Part shown: one piece after another, positions 47,101 through 54,583 of the stretch
How the letters are laid out: every line of letters starts with the position of its first letter
Numbering within the stretch: position 1 is the stretch's first letter
Assembly: GCA_900100095.1 (NCBI GenBank)
Contig: FMTN01000025.1
Span: 1-64,000 of the forward strand
Reading direction: 5' to 3'
Source: Lachnospiraceae bacterium C10
GTDB taxonomy: Bacteria; Bacillota; Clostridia; Lachnospirales; Lachnospiraceae
DNA length: 64,000 bases
Notes under the pieces: model-generated
Database searches by the model: none
Seen by the model: the letters and a program-made list of their open reading frames with translations, nothing else
What the model was told of the DNA's origin: nothing
Made by a program: the position numbers and the translations under genes

Positions 47101-48524
47101 TCGATCTGCACATTCGTTCCATCTGCCGCCGTTGCTTTCCCAATGGTGAAGGTCTTGTTGACACTTCCCTGGTAATTTCCCTTACCGGTGATCGTCGCTG
47201 TCGCTGTTCCTGCATTGATATCCGTGCTGGATACCGTATAGTCGGTTCCGTTGGATAAGGTGGATCCGTTAGATGCAACGGTAACCGCAGGGGTTTGGGC
47301 ATTTCCGGTGTAAGTATAGGTGCCTGTAATCTCTACATCTGATGCCTTAAGGGTGCGAGGAACGATTGGGAAATTAATGGTTATAACTTCGTTTGCACGC
47401 TGCTCCTCCATGGTAATCGTAACTTTACCTGTTCCCACGCTTGTATTATTGGAATACACCATACTATAGGATTTATATTCTACATTTTTTGAAGAATCCT
47501 GATATACGTGAATCTTCGGCTCAACTGCATGATTGGAGCCAAGGTATTCTGCCACAAAACCACTAGCAGGTTCACCAGCTGTACTTCCGGATGCAAAGGT
47601 TACCGGGTACTTTTGCGCACCGTTACCCATTGAAATCTCCATTGGACAGTCGATGGTAGCCGAATTAATGATGCGAAATTCCTTCTCACCATTTACGGCA
47701 GTGACACCATGATTCGTCGCATAAGTAGATGTAAGTATAAAAATAACCTTTCCGGTTCCTGCACCAGTGTTACCGGTCCAATCTAAACGATAATCCGTAC
47801 CCAACGTTAAGGTCTCTCCTCCGAGCATAACCGATGTAAAGGATGAACCATAGCCTTGAAGCGCATTTCCCGGTTCTACCTTTTCATTGTTATATATGAA
47901 AATTGGCACTCCCGAAGAATCCTTTGGTAACGAATCATTCCAGGCGATCTGCCAATCGCTGGAAGAATAGCTTGTTCCCCTCTTATGGGCAACCGTCTTC
48001 AGTTTACCAGCTGCGGTCTTACTGTTATCTGCAGTCTTAGAAGCAGCCGCCTTGGAGGTAGCAGCCACTTCCTTCTTTTGAACCTGGGTCACGCCATGGC
48101 GTGTATACGCACCTGAATAAGCCCCCTGTCCCTCGATGATTACATCATAGGTATAGGTGGTTCGATCACTTGCCTCCTGCTGTGCTGTCTTAACAGCCTT
48201 CGCGGTATAGTCCACTCCTATAGAAAGAAGACGATCATTATAACGAATCGCTGCAGCCTTCACCTTGCCCGTCGTAACGTCAATCGTGAAGCCGGCATTG
48301 TCCACTGCCTTCTGAAGCAGAGCATCCTCCGAGAAGGAAATCGTTGCAACCTTCGGCTCTTTCTCATTCGTAGCATCCGTGCTATCTGTCTTTGTCTCTT
48401 CCTGCGTCACCGTAGCCGCCTTTGCGTAGGCCGGTACATAGCCGGTTGAAATACTCGTCGCAATGGTCGTTACAGACAGACCCAGCGCGAGCAATCGTTT
48501 TACAAGTCCTTTTGTCTTTTGCAT
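41157..48524 (-). CDS. Giant Ig-like-repeat surface protein with two C-terminal FN3 domains
   Basis: 2455 residues from the ATG at 48524, which has GGAGG 9 bases upstream. A signal peptide (KGLVKRLLALGLSVTTIATS, cleavage near AYAKA) is followed by an Ala/Lys/Thr-rich segment. Then come at least twenty diverged beta-sandwich units of about 70-100 residues, each with a G-DY motif in the first half (for example LSNGTDYTV), a GT-or-G-TATATITGKGNY segment and a closing F-I strand. The last 195 residues are two fibronectin type III domains (SSLKVSWKKVSGISGYRI; KYKISWKKTTGATGYMVY). There is no sorting signal at the C-terminus, so it is released or held non-covalently. I infer a stalk-like adhesin or matrix protein. 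Confidence 0.92.
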   Translation of the reverse strand: MQKTKGLVKRLLALGLSVTTIATSISTGYVPAYAKAATVTQEETKTDSTDATNEKEPKVATISFSEDALLQKAVDNAGFTIDVTTGKVKAAAIRYNDRLLSIGVDYTAKAVKTAQQEASDRTTYTYDVIIEGQGAYSGAYTRHGVTQVQKKEVAATSKAAASKTADNSKTAAGKLKTVAHKRGTSYSSSDWQIAWNDSLPKDSSGVPIFIYNNEKVEPGNALQGYGSSFTSVMLGGETLTLGTDYRLDWTGNTGAGTGKVIFILTSTYATNHGVTAVNGEKEFRIINSATIDCPMEISMGNGAQKYPVTFASGSTAGEPASGFVAEYLGSNHAVEPKIHVYQDSSKNVEYKSYSMVYSNNTSVGTGKVTITMEEQRANEVITINFPIVPRTLKASDVEITGTYTYTGNAQTPAVTVASNGSTLSNGTDYTVSSTDINAGTATATITGKGNYQGSVNKTFTIGKATAADGTNVQIDVDDAVYDGTPKTPNVTVVDNLQGKTLVKGTDYSLSYSNNTAQGSTAAVTVIFNKNFTGSVTKNFTIGKGNITGKTVLIDKKAVASADYDPRYATAKERLSLEGVPPEGYDVAVAGKNGATWPNAGTYTATFTGKGSFSGTVTKDITINKIALSNPDVNVTEKSIDDSNQPSVKLEYRGDVLSASNDYTLRLSGDPTTQSGANIIVTAKSGSKNYTGSVTIPMDSTGADLSTAVWDKVGTTHVDGQLYICLFDPFTGANLTQDGSEGMKYYGTDASGNLIQPHYEVFLYKDSTWIRKTGFTTKITQKPSDSKLGTYHFEMTANGSGLYGTFSGSQAAYDVRANVLTQTDFADKAGESDTKKFTYSMAKVTDNASLEDLRENLEIRYKYVPVNPSITKNYHAQDVTWSTPSQLVNGYTLEKSDYEITKITGTKATIVGKDAYAGGSAQINLGLPDLSSKDFELSIIDPLPLIYDATNKFPDVQLKRKSTSKPILLDSAKYDIVYSTSKGVEVRDTSNPGTADFASVGTYYVRVEAKSGNTEYQGKTADIPYQISATGGSRLVIKPIENQTYAETVKDIPTLVEHKVYDSSTNTELRYGTDYALDEANSSVSDYNVPGLKTITVKGKGKYAYNTVSQTYRVVGDLKDLYNTSLYKLGGFNALTPSATNDLFYDGSGWTDKNGKSFNPELIKISLKNGNDLIKDTDYTISSGNLKSEGPVTITVRAKGDDYVGEKEFSFNVKVTRNRLKWTHTETATIDVAYTGTEYEVGEGMLAVKSDAADWKKSSTDNVTITGAGSEIKEVGKYDVKIASTLTGGGSTTLTVNVLYDLNEAKVYYGNGKKLLNGESFTYTGQPYVDMDTVVVEVNNKALTQNSDVKITRSYNPSVSGTGASDFSAAGTIEVKLTEVSGKSSYFGITSHRTVTYTIRPLNLAIDPDIKVDVMNSSFDYDGKPHQAQSGTDFKVSYKGTLLELGKDYSVTVVGEDAEFINAGTYTIYIIGQNNYTGQNQTATYKIEPHDLSGEASNITIEDMLYAGKGKQLIPSSMKLRLNGKDVTLTRGVDYKVENAGDNDDTKQKGTVTITGINNYKNSVGPLQFDIVPIDLANVNVYVKNAEYGDIKGEADLDQGKYVQVYIPFEGNQTAVKLTKGVDYTLQFQLSGQLPQTYPENVGTYKIVLHALSGSNLVKAGTTYDNKKEIIISPKNIASAGTFTVGKTAWSSSGAKPKVLLNGKVIYEDGALKSGYEKQYKVTVTNADKSCAATLDEMYFDKTYTNESQLPTVTIEGIGNYGGEVVKHFQIGEKLKKSDINITSGSFKYDGQSHKPTYTVNGLKAGQYEDNLDTLDDTKNAGVKEFSVTAKQPGPLFGSVTAEYTIIPDRDSVWGYKLDLPKDPTDGLYYVKYDGTAITPKVIDVYVLDSKGKKRVISDDEIKSIEYTNNTGVGTGNVKVTLTNYQGNLDATAANKNPMPFKILSVSILDEDYSISLKGGSNRFAYTGKPVTPEVIVTRNSTGKDLVKDGDYVVDYKENTNAGQATVTVTAINNYTGSKVLNFGIYSNFRDEKQTQITIPKQLPVNGEITELKGAEVISGGNTLTRDKEYTLQIYSTDGYQKHGYAVFTPKTEYYIGSKTVAFDIGNDESMYNVLGVANAYTYNHAPQKPVPIVTDKTGNMIAVNTASITYNSTSDGANCINAGYVTMSIPVTNGGSTIKVTRKYNILPKNINAVNISRITSKKYSGSVYTPVLKLVDGSYLLVGSNGTAYNNKTDYAYSYSDNLYPGRARVHIVGTNNYTGTSDIYFNITVNDVATPTVKAKSTSSLKVSWKKVSGISGYRILYTPENGRQQQVKVGSGTTAKTLTGLEKGKTYTVGVQTYVKTSNGRIGYGSVSIVMTATMPGTPKAKVKRVGTRKYKISWKKTTGATGYMVYRKTGKGKWGRIKTITKATTLSYTNTGLKKGTVYTYRVLAYHKVGTKRIYSKFSSAKKIRAK

Positions 48525-48603
48525 GCGCGTATACCTCCAATTGTTAGATCTAAATTTTGGGCGCAATATGCTCTATCCTATTTTTCGGTTAAGAATAAGG
48601 AAT

Positions 48604-48632
48604 ACTTTACCTTTTTTGCGTCTTTTTATCAA
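48604..48632 (-). promoter_or_regulatory. Probable promoter of the giant-protein/sortase cluster
   Basis: TTGATA (48627-48632), 17 bases, TAAAGT (48604-48609), reading leftwards. The leader would be about 75 nt. Confidence 0.45.
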
Positions 48633-49165
48633 ACAATTCTTACGATTTTAATTGTTGATAAACACTGCAACTTCCAGGCGAAACGCAACACACCTCCTCC
48701 CGTATCCATAGAATTGTCTCCGGATGCCTTTCAATTTATTCTTGTTTTAATTTATCTCATTTGGCCTTGTTGTCAGCCTGCTACCAGCACTTTCTCTTGC
48801 TCTATTCTACATTTCTTGTATTTTATCCCTAATGCTACACCTGTCCATTTTCAACAAGCACAATTATTCTTTCACACTTACAAATTGTGTTTCATCCCAT
48901 TGTTCCCCACTATATTTTTCCCAGTTCCTAGACCTATATTTCAACTTGCGCAATCTCAAACCTCTTTTATTTTTCTTTATTCCTGTTTTAATTAATTCTC
49001 CCCTGTCATTTATCTATGTTCTGCTTTTTCTTCCGGTTTTCGATATTATTTCGCTGGAATCTGCCGGAGATGGCATCCTTTTTTACCCCAAATTCCTCTG
49101 GTTCTCTTCTTTTCCTTATTTCTATTCCATTTATTGAATTAAATTTACTTTTAACAGAAAAAGTA
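48633..49165. other. AT-rich intergenic stretch, no gene seen
   Basis: About 530 bases between the giant-protein promoter and the ABC-exporter terminator. The plus strand is pyrimidine-rich, which produces long open frames of Phe/Leu/Ser, but none has a ribosome site or a recognisable product. No RNA gene or repeat was identified. Confidence 0.5.
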
Positions 49166-49207
49166 TCAAAAAAAGACTTCCGATGCATTGCATCGAAAGC
49201 CTTTTTC
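49166..49207 (-). terminator. Terminator of the ABC exporter operon
   Basis: An imperfect stem around CGATGCA-TTGCATCG with AAG/CTT extensions, followed leftwards by seven T, just after the stop of the exporter gene. Confidence 0.8.
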
Positions 49208-49215
49208 CTTTTATT

Positions 49216-51120
49216 TTATGCATTGACCACTTTTCCGGTATAGAGCTGGTAATACTTACCGCCTTCTTTGATCAGTTCTTCGTGATTACCACGTTCAATG
49301 ATCTCACCCTGATCCAGTACCATGATGCAATCGGAATTGCGAATCGTGGATAATCGGTGGGCAATGACGAAGGTGGTTCGTCCGGCCATCAGCTTATCCA
49401 TTCCATCCTGAACGATTTTCTCGGTTCTTGTATCGATGGAAGAAGTAGCTTCATCGAGAATTAAAACCGGTGGATCTGCAATGGCAGCTCTTGCAATGGC
49501 AAGGAGCTGACGCTGTCCCATGGAAAGGTTCGCTCCATCACCGGTCAGAACCGTATCATAGCCCTGCGGGAGGTGACGGATAAAGTGATCGGCGTTGGCT
49601 AATTTTGCTGCTGCCTTTACTTCCTCGTCGGTAGCATCCAGCTTACCGTAGCGGATGTTCTCAGCTACTGTTCCGGTAAACAAATGGGTATCCTGAAGCA
49701 CAATGCCCAGGGAACGACGCAAATCCGCTTTTTTGATCTTATTAATATTGATACCGTCGTAGCGGATCTTACCGTCTTCCACATCGTAGAAACGGTTGAT
49801 CAGGTTGGTAATGGTTGTCTTTCCGGCACCGGTCGCACCAACAAACGCAATCTTCTGTCCTGCTTTTGCATAAAGCTTGATATCATGAAGTACAATTTTC
49901 TCCGGTACATAACCGAAGTTTACGCCATCCATCACCACATCTCCGGTCAGTCTCTGGTATGTTGTTGTACCGTCGGCTGCATGATAATGCTTCCATGCCC
50001 AGACACCGGTTCTCTTTTCGGATTCTGTGATTGTTCCATCTTCTGCCACATTGGCATTAACAAGTGTTACATAGCCGTCATCCACTTCCGGCTCTTCGTC
50101 GAGCATTGCAAAAATACGCTTCGCACCGGCTGCCGCCATTACAATGAAGTTCATCTGCTGACTCACCTGGCTGATCGGCATATTAAAGCTCTTATTAAAT
50201 GTAAGGAAGCTTGCCAGCTTACCAAGGGTAAGACCGGTCACACCGTTAAGGGCGAGAGCTCCACCAATGACAGCCACAAGCACGTAGCTGACATTTCCCA
50301 GCTGTGCATTGGCCGGCATTAAGACGTTCGCGTAGGTATTCGCCTTGCTGGCACTGTCATAGAGCTGGTCGTTTAATCTCTCAAAGTCTTCAATTGCCTG
50401 CTCCTCATGATTAAAGACCTTTACAACCTTCTGACCGTTCATCATCTCTTCGATGTTACCGTTCAGCTTACCGATATCTTCCTGCTGACGAACAAAGTAT
50501 TTACCGGATAATCCAGCCAGCTTGCCCGTTACTGCCAGCATGACAAAAACCATAACAAGTGTTACCACCGTAAGAGGAACCGACAGAACGATCATGGACA
50601 CCAGCACGCTGACAATGGTAAAGGACGCATTGATCAGCTGCGGAATACTCTGGGAAATCATCTGGCGCAGTGCATCAATATCGTTGGTATAGATACTCAT
50701 GATATCGCCATGGGCATTGTTATCAAAATAGCGGATCGGAAGACCCTGCATATGCGTAAACATGCGGTCTCGCAGATACTTCATCATTCCCTGCGTAACG
50801 AATGTCATTAACATATTGAAGAAATAGGTTCCGAAAATTCCGATCAGATAGAATCCCAATACTCTGCGAATGGCATCCAGAAGCGGTCCAAAGTCTTTTC
50901 CTCCGCTCTTTACCATCGGTGTGATGTAGGAATCGATAAGGGTCTGCATAAAAAGCGTTCCCTGAACGTTCGCTAATACACTGATGATAATGGAGATGAC
51001 TACAAGGATGAGCTGAATCGGATAGCGCCGGAACAGCACAGCCATAAGACGCTTCAATACAGCCATGGATTCTTTTTTCTGTTGCTTCGTGGCGGGCGCC
51101 TGGTTTCTTGATCTTGCCAT
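49216..51120 (-). CDS. ABC exporter half, permease-ATPase fusion with canonical ATPase site
   Basis: 634 residues from the ATG at 51120 (AAGGAGG 9 bases upstream), which begins one base after the partner's stop. Six membrane helices lie in the first 350 residues. The ATPase has Walker A GATGAGKTT, signature LSMGQRQLLAIARAA, Walker B VLILDEATSSID with the catalytic Glu, and a switch His in VIAHRLST. With the gene at 51122-52870 it should form a heterodimeric exporter of the TM287/288 or LmrCD type. An extra insert precedes the ATPase (VNANVAEDGTITESEKRTG, about residue 365). The substrate is unknown; drug or lipid export is plausible. Confidence 0.93.
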   Translation of the reverse strand: MARSRNQAPATKQQKKESMAVLKRLMAVLFRRYPIQLILVVISIIISVLANVQGTLFMQTLIDSYITPMVKSGGKDFGPLLDAIRRVLGFYLIGIFGTYFFNMLMTFVTQGMMKYLRDRMFTHMQGLPIRYFDNNAHGDIMSIYTNDIDALRQMISQSIPQLINASFTIVSVLVSMIVLSVPLTVVTLVMVFVMLAVTGKLAGLSGKYFVRQQEDIGKLNGNIEEMMNGQKVVKVFNHEEQAIEDFERLNDQLYDSASKANTYANVLMPANAQLGNVSYVLVAVIGGALALNGVTGLTLGKLASFLTFNKSFNMPISQVSQQMNFIVMAAAGAKRIFAMLDEEPEVDDGYVTLVNANVAEDGTITESEKRTGVWAWKHYHAADGTTTYQRLTGDVVMDGVNFGYVPEKIVLHDIKLYAKAGQKIAFVGATGAGKTTITNLINRFYDVEDGKIRYDGININKIKKADLRRSLGIVLQDTHLFTGTVAENIRYGKLDATDEEVKAAAKLANADHFIRHLPQGYDTVLTGDGANLSMGQRQLLAIARAAIADPPVLILDEATSSIDTRTEKIVQDGMDKLMAGRTTFVIAHRLSTIRNSDCIMVLDQGEIIERGNHEELIKEGGKYYQLYTGKVVNA

Positions 51121-51121
51121 C

Positions 51122-52870
51122 TTATGCTTCCTCCTTTTCATCAAAGTCTCCGGTTCCACCACCGGTCTGGGATTCATAAACATCCCGGTAAATTGCATTA
51201 TTCTTCAGCAGTTCCTCATGGGTTCCGATACCATCGATATGGCCTTCATCCATTACAATGATGCGGTCTGCATCCTGTACACTGCTGATACGCTGTGCAA
51301 TGATCAGCTTGGTTGTTCCCGGAATCTCTTCGCGGAACGCCTTACGAATCTTTGCATCAGTCGCAGTATCCACTGCGCTTGTAGAATCATCTAAAATCAG
51401 TACCGCCGGCTTTTTCAGAAGCGCTCTTGCGATACAAAGTCTCTGTCTCTGTCCACCGGATACGTTGGTACCACCCTGGGTGATCTTCGTATTGTAGCCC
51501 TCCGGCAGGCGATCGATAAATTCGTCGGCACAGGCCATTTTTGCCACGCGGCGACATTCTTCCTCAGTGGCATTTTCATCGCCCCAGCGAAGATTATCGT
51601 AAATAGTTCCGGTAAACAGCACATTCTGCTGAAGAACAACCGATACGCGGTCTCTTAATGCCTCGAGATCATACTCTCTGACATCGTGACCACCGACTTT
51701 TACCGAACCGGTTGAAACATCATACAATCTACTGATCAAATTCACCAGTGTTGTCTTGGAAGAACCTGTTCCGCCCAGAACACCAATGGTCTCACCGGAC
51801 TTGATGGAAAGGTTGATATCCTCCAACACATAGTCCTTGCTATCCTGCTTATAGGAGAAATTCACATGATCAAAGACGATATCGCCGTTTGGAATCTCCA
51901 TGATCGGATCCGCAGGATTATGAATGGAAGGCTCCTCATTAATAACTTCACTGATTCGTGTAATGGATGCGGTACTCATCATGATCATCATAAATACCAT
52001 TGTAAGCATCATCAGACTCATCAGGATACTCATACAATAGGTAAGAAGCTGCATCAGTTCTCCGGTTGTAAGCTTACCTGCAACGATAAACTGAGCTCCA
52101 TTCCAGGAAATAAGCAGAATACATGCATATACTGTACCCATCATAATCGGCATCATGAATGCCAGAATATTTTCAATCTTTATAAAAATCTTGTAAATTC
52201 CACCACTGGCATTTGTAAACCTTTCTCTTGCGTAATTCTCACGTACGTAAGCCTTTACCACGCGGATCGCGGATACATTTTCCTGTACGCTTTCATTTAA
52301 GGCATCATACTGCTTGAAGCCTTTCTTGAACATTCCGCCGACGATTGGCATAATAACCGCCATGACACACACCAGGAAAATAACGGCGTATACATAGATC
52401 ATGGCAATCTTCGGATTCACCATAAAGGACATTACCATTGCTACAATCATAGATGCCGGTGCACGCATTCCCATGCGAAGCGCCATCATGTATGCGTTCT
52501 GTACATTTGTAACATCCGTCGTAAGTCTTGTAATCAGGGAAGATGACGAAAACTTATCAATGTTGGAGAAGGAAAAATCCTGAATCTTGCGAAACATTTT
52601 GCTTCGAAGGTTCTTTGCCAATCCGGCTGCTGCAATTGCACCGAACTTTCCTCCCAGAATACCTGCGAGAAGTCCCACCAGCGCAGCCAGGATCATGAAC
52701 ACACCCGTTCTGAGAATGACGGACATATTTCCGGCATTCACTCCCTTGTCTATGATGGTTGCCATTAGATTTGGCAATTCCAGTTCCATCGCCACTTCCA
52801 GTAACATGAAAAGTGGAGTTAGGATAGAGACCAGAATATAACCTTTTACCTCTTTTGCTATGGTCTTCAT
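51122..52870 (-). CDS. ABC exporter half with degenerate ATPase site
   Basis: 582 residues from the ATG at 52870 (AAGGAG 5 bases upstream; the longer frame to 52918 lacks a site). Six membrane helices are followed by an ATPase with Walker A GGTGSSKTT (where the usual G-K-[ST] neighbour is Ser-Ser), signature VSGGQRQRLCIARAL and Walker B VLILDDSTSAVD, in which the catalytic Glu is Asp. The switch residue is Gln (IIAQRISS), not His. These changes mark the non-hydrolysing site known from heterodimeric exporters. First gene of the pair, divergent from a TetR-type regulator. Confidence 0.93.
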   Translation of the reverse strand: MKTIAKEVKGYILVSILTPLFMLLEVAMELELPNLMATIIDKGVNAGNMSVILRTGVFMILAALVGLLAGILGGKFGAIAAAGLAKNLRSKMFRKIQDFSFSNIDKFSSSSLITRLTTDVTNVQNAYMMALRMGMRAPASMIVAMVMSFMVNPKIAMIYVYAVIFLVCVMAVIMPIVGGMFKKGFKQYDALNESVQENVSAIRVVKAYVRENYARERFTNASGGIYKIFIKIENILAFMMPIMMGTVYACILLISWNGAQFIVAGKLTTGELMQLLTYCMSILMSLMMLTMVFMMIMMSTASITRISEVINEEPSIHNPADPIMEIPNGDIVFDHVNFSYKQDSKDYVLEDINLSIKSGETIGVLGGTGSSKTTLVNLISRLYDVSTGSVKVGGHDVREYDLEALRDRVSVVLQQNVLFTGTIYDNLRWGDENATEEECRRVAKMACADEFIDRLPEGYNTKITQGGTNVSGGQRQRLCIARALLKKPAVLILDDSTSAVDTATDAKIRKAFREEIPGTTKLIIAQRISSVQDADRIIVMDEGHIDGIGTHEELLKNNAIYRDVYESQTGGGTGDFDEKEEA

Positions 52871-52966
52871 ATAGCTCCTTTCAAATAAAAAGTTTATAGT
52901 TCCATTTTCATACTCCAAAAAAAATAAATGTAAGGAAATTTTACACTATTTTTTCTAATTATTATG

Positions 52967-53007
52967 GTGTATAATGTGGCGTGTTGGTCACATGTCCACT
53001 AATACAC
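52967..53007. promoter_or_regulatory. Possible TetR-type operator overlapping the regulator's promoter
   Basis: Imperfect inverted repeat: GTGTATAATGTGG (52967-52979) and CCACTAATACAC (52996-53007) around a 16-bp centre. The left arm contains a TATAAT (52970-52975) that is a likely -10 for the rightward regulator gene. A regulator bound here could block its own promoter and the nearby exporter promoter. Confidence 0.45.
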
Positions 53008-53038
53008 TATACAGGATTATTGGGAGGTATAACACTTA

Positions 53039-53602
53039 ATGGAAAAGACTAATCTTGATTTACGCGTACGCCGTACCCTTCGAAATATTCGTGAAGCGTT
53101 CTACGAGCTCATAATGGAAGAAGACTTCCATCAGATCTCAATTACGGAGTTAACAAAGAGGGCCGACATCAATCGTAAGACCTTCTACCTCCACTACAAC
53201 TCTCTGGACGACCTTGTAGACGAGATCGAACATGAGATGGCTGAAAAGCTTATGGCTGAATTTGAAAAGGATACCTCCGGTAACCTTGACGTTTCCGGTT
53301 GTATCCGTATTTTCTATAACTTCTTAGATAGTGGCTCTGAGGTGGAGCAAAAGCTCCTGTGTGACCCAGAGTATACATTCTTCTATGACAAGTTAACCAA
53401 TGACATCTTAAGCAGTCCCTTCTTCACAGCATTCTATGAAGCTACGGAGTGTCCGAGGACCGTTCGTGCCTTCTGTGTTGCAGTTACTGCCATCTTCCGT
53501 GCCTGGATTCGCGACAACCGTCCGGTACCGATCGAGCAGCTCATTGGTTATGCTGACCAGTTAATTACAAACGGCTATAACGCAGTAAAAAAGAGAGATT
53601 AA
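53039..53602 (+). CDS. TetR/AcrR-family regulator
   Basis: A 187-residue protein with an N-terminal TetR helix-turn-helix (ISITELTKRADINRKTFYLHYNSLDDLVDEIE, about residues 35-68) and a helical C-terminal domain of the type common in Clostridia. A GGGAGG site lies 11 bases upstream. It is divergent from the ABC exporter genes, so it is likely their regulator, probably as a repressor released by an exported compound. The 3' end of the gene overlaps a leftward terminator. Confidence 0.93.
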   Translation: MEKTNLDLRVRRTLRNIREAFYELIMEEDFHQISITELTKRADINRKTFYLHYNSLDDLVDEIEHEMAEKLMAEFEKDTSGNLDVSGCIRIFYNFLDSGSEVEQKLLCDPEYTFFYDKLTNDILSSPFFTAFYEATECPRTVRAFCVAVTAIFRAWIRDNRPVPIEQLIGYADQLITNGYNAVKKRD

Positions 53603-53615
53603 CTTCGCGTTAATC
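53585..53615 (-). terminator. Terminator of the lepB operon
   Basis: GATTAAC-TTCGC-GTTAATC (53597-53615) is followed leftwards by TCTCTTTTTT. It lies inside the last codons of the convergent TetR-type gene. The stem is short and AT-rich. Confidence 0.6.
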
Positions 53616-53879
53616 CTACAGATTAAGCAACGGATTCTTGATGCTGGATGCCAGATTGAGGATATCCTGAGAATGATTCTTCAGATATTCCTCTAACTGG
53701 CGCAATTCCAAATCAGAATATCCGTTGCTTTTTTCTATGGTTGCGGCCGGAAGAATCCCTTCCGCCGCCTGCACTTCTCCTGCCACCTTCCGCTCGAAAC
53801 GGACGCGGCAGGATTTCTTCCCGTCCGCCCCTTTAAACGGGGCGGAATATGTCATTGTTACTTCGCTGGAATGAGTCAT
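53616..53879 (-). CDS. Small hypothetical protein, 87 residues
   Basis: I do not recognise a family. The N-terminal half has several short strands and basic residues (CRVRFERKVAGEV); the C-terminal half is helical, beginning YSDLELRQLEEYL. It is soluble with no signal peptide. It starts 9 bases after the lepB stop, with a GGGGATG-type site, and is the last gene of the leftward ykgJ-SDR-lepB series. Confidence 0.68.
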   Translation of the reverse strand: MTHSSEVTMTYSAPFKGADGKKSCRVRFERKVAGEVQAAEGILPAATIEKSNGYSDLELRQLEEYLKNHSQDILNLASSIKNPLLNL

Positions 53880-53888
53880 AACATCCCC

Positions 53889-54572
53889 TTACCGGTAGTC
53901 AGCCGTATCTCCTAATGCTTTCAGGTTCGGAAAATATCGAAACTGTGCCTTACCTAAAATCTTGTCCTTCTTTACATAGGTATATTTGTCTGCATCCTTC
54001 TTGTCCGTTGCCAATCCTGTGGATAGAGCAATTTCTGCCCAGTATCTGGCATCCTCAGAACAATTTCGGTTATCACCCATTACAAAATAGCTGTCTTTCG
54101 GTACCTTAAAGGTATATCCATCGTTCGCAATGGTCCACTCCTCCGGAAGATAATCTTCATTCAGCGGCTTTTCCTTACCGTTGATGTATACCTTCGCGTC
54201 ACGAATCTCCACCGTTTCACCCGGCAGACCAATGACACGCTTGATATAGATCTTCTTCTCGTTCACCGGATAATGGAACAGTATGATGTCCCCTCGCTCC
54301 GGGGTCGAGAACCAGTAGGAAAATCTTGTTCCGATCAGACGATCTCCTGTCATGATCGTATTTTCCATAGAGCCGGATGGAATCTTGGCATTGACAATGA
54401 TGTAGTTCGTCATCACCCAGACCGTTGCCAGGATAATAACAAACATCTCTACCCAGGAAATAAATTCCTTCAAAGCAGCTTTTGCTTTGGACTGCTTCCC
54501 TGTTTCAGGTTCTCCTGTTTCGGGTTCTCCTGTTGCTTCTTTTACCTCTTGATTCTTTTCCATTTCGTCCAC
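53889..54572 (-). CDS. lepB: Signal peptidase I
   Basis: About 227 residues from a GTG start at 54572 with GAGGTG 6 bases upstream; a GTG at 54581 is less likely because it lies in that site. A cytoplasmic tail with a GEPET repeat leads to one membrane helix (about residues 40-62). The catalytic Ser lies in IPSGSMENTI (about residue 68), the Lys in KKIYIKRVIG (about residue 109), and the family's FVMGDNRNCSEDARYW follows. It cleaves signal peptides of exported proteins such as those in this window. It begins 11 bases after the SDR gene. Confidence 0.95.
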   Translation of the reverse strand: MDEMEKNQEVKEATGEPETGEPETGKQSKAKAALKEFISWVEMFVIILATVWVMTNYIIVNAKIPSGSMENTIMTGDRLIGTRFSYWFSTPERGDIILFHYPVNEKKIYIKRVIGLPGETVEIRDAKVYINGKEKPLNEDYLPEEWTIANDGYTFKVPKDSYFVMGDNRNCSEDARYWAEIALSTGLATDKKDADKYTYVKKDKILGKAQFRYFPNLKALGDTADYR

Positions 54573-54583
54573 TGTTAACACCT

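Noticed and set aside
41157-48524. CRISPR or tandem DNA repeat
   Set aside because: The repetition is at protein level only, with diverged DNA and no regular direct repeats with spacers.
49006-49188. Leftward 60-residue frame in the AT-rich gap
   Set aside because: It begins inside a terminator hairpin, lacks a ribosome site and has a biased Lys/Arg/Asn composition.
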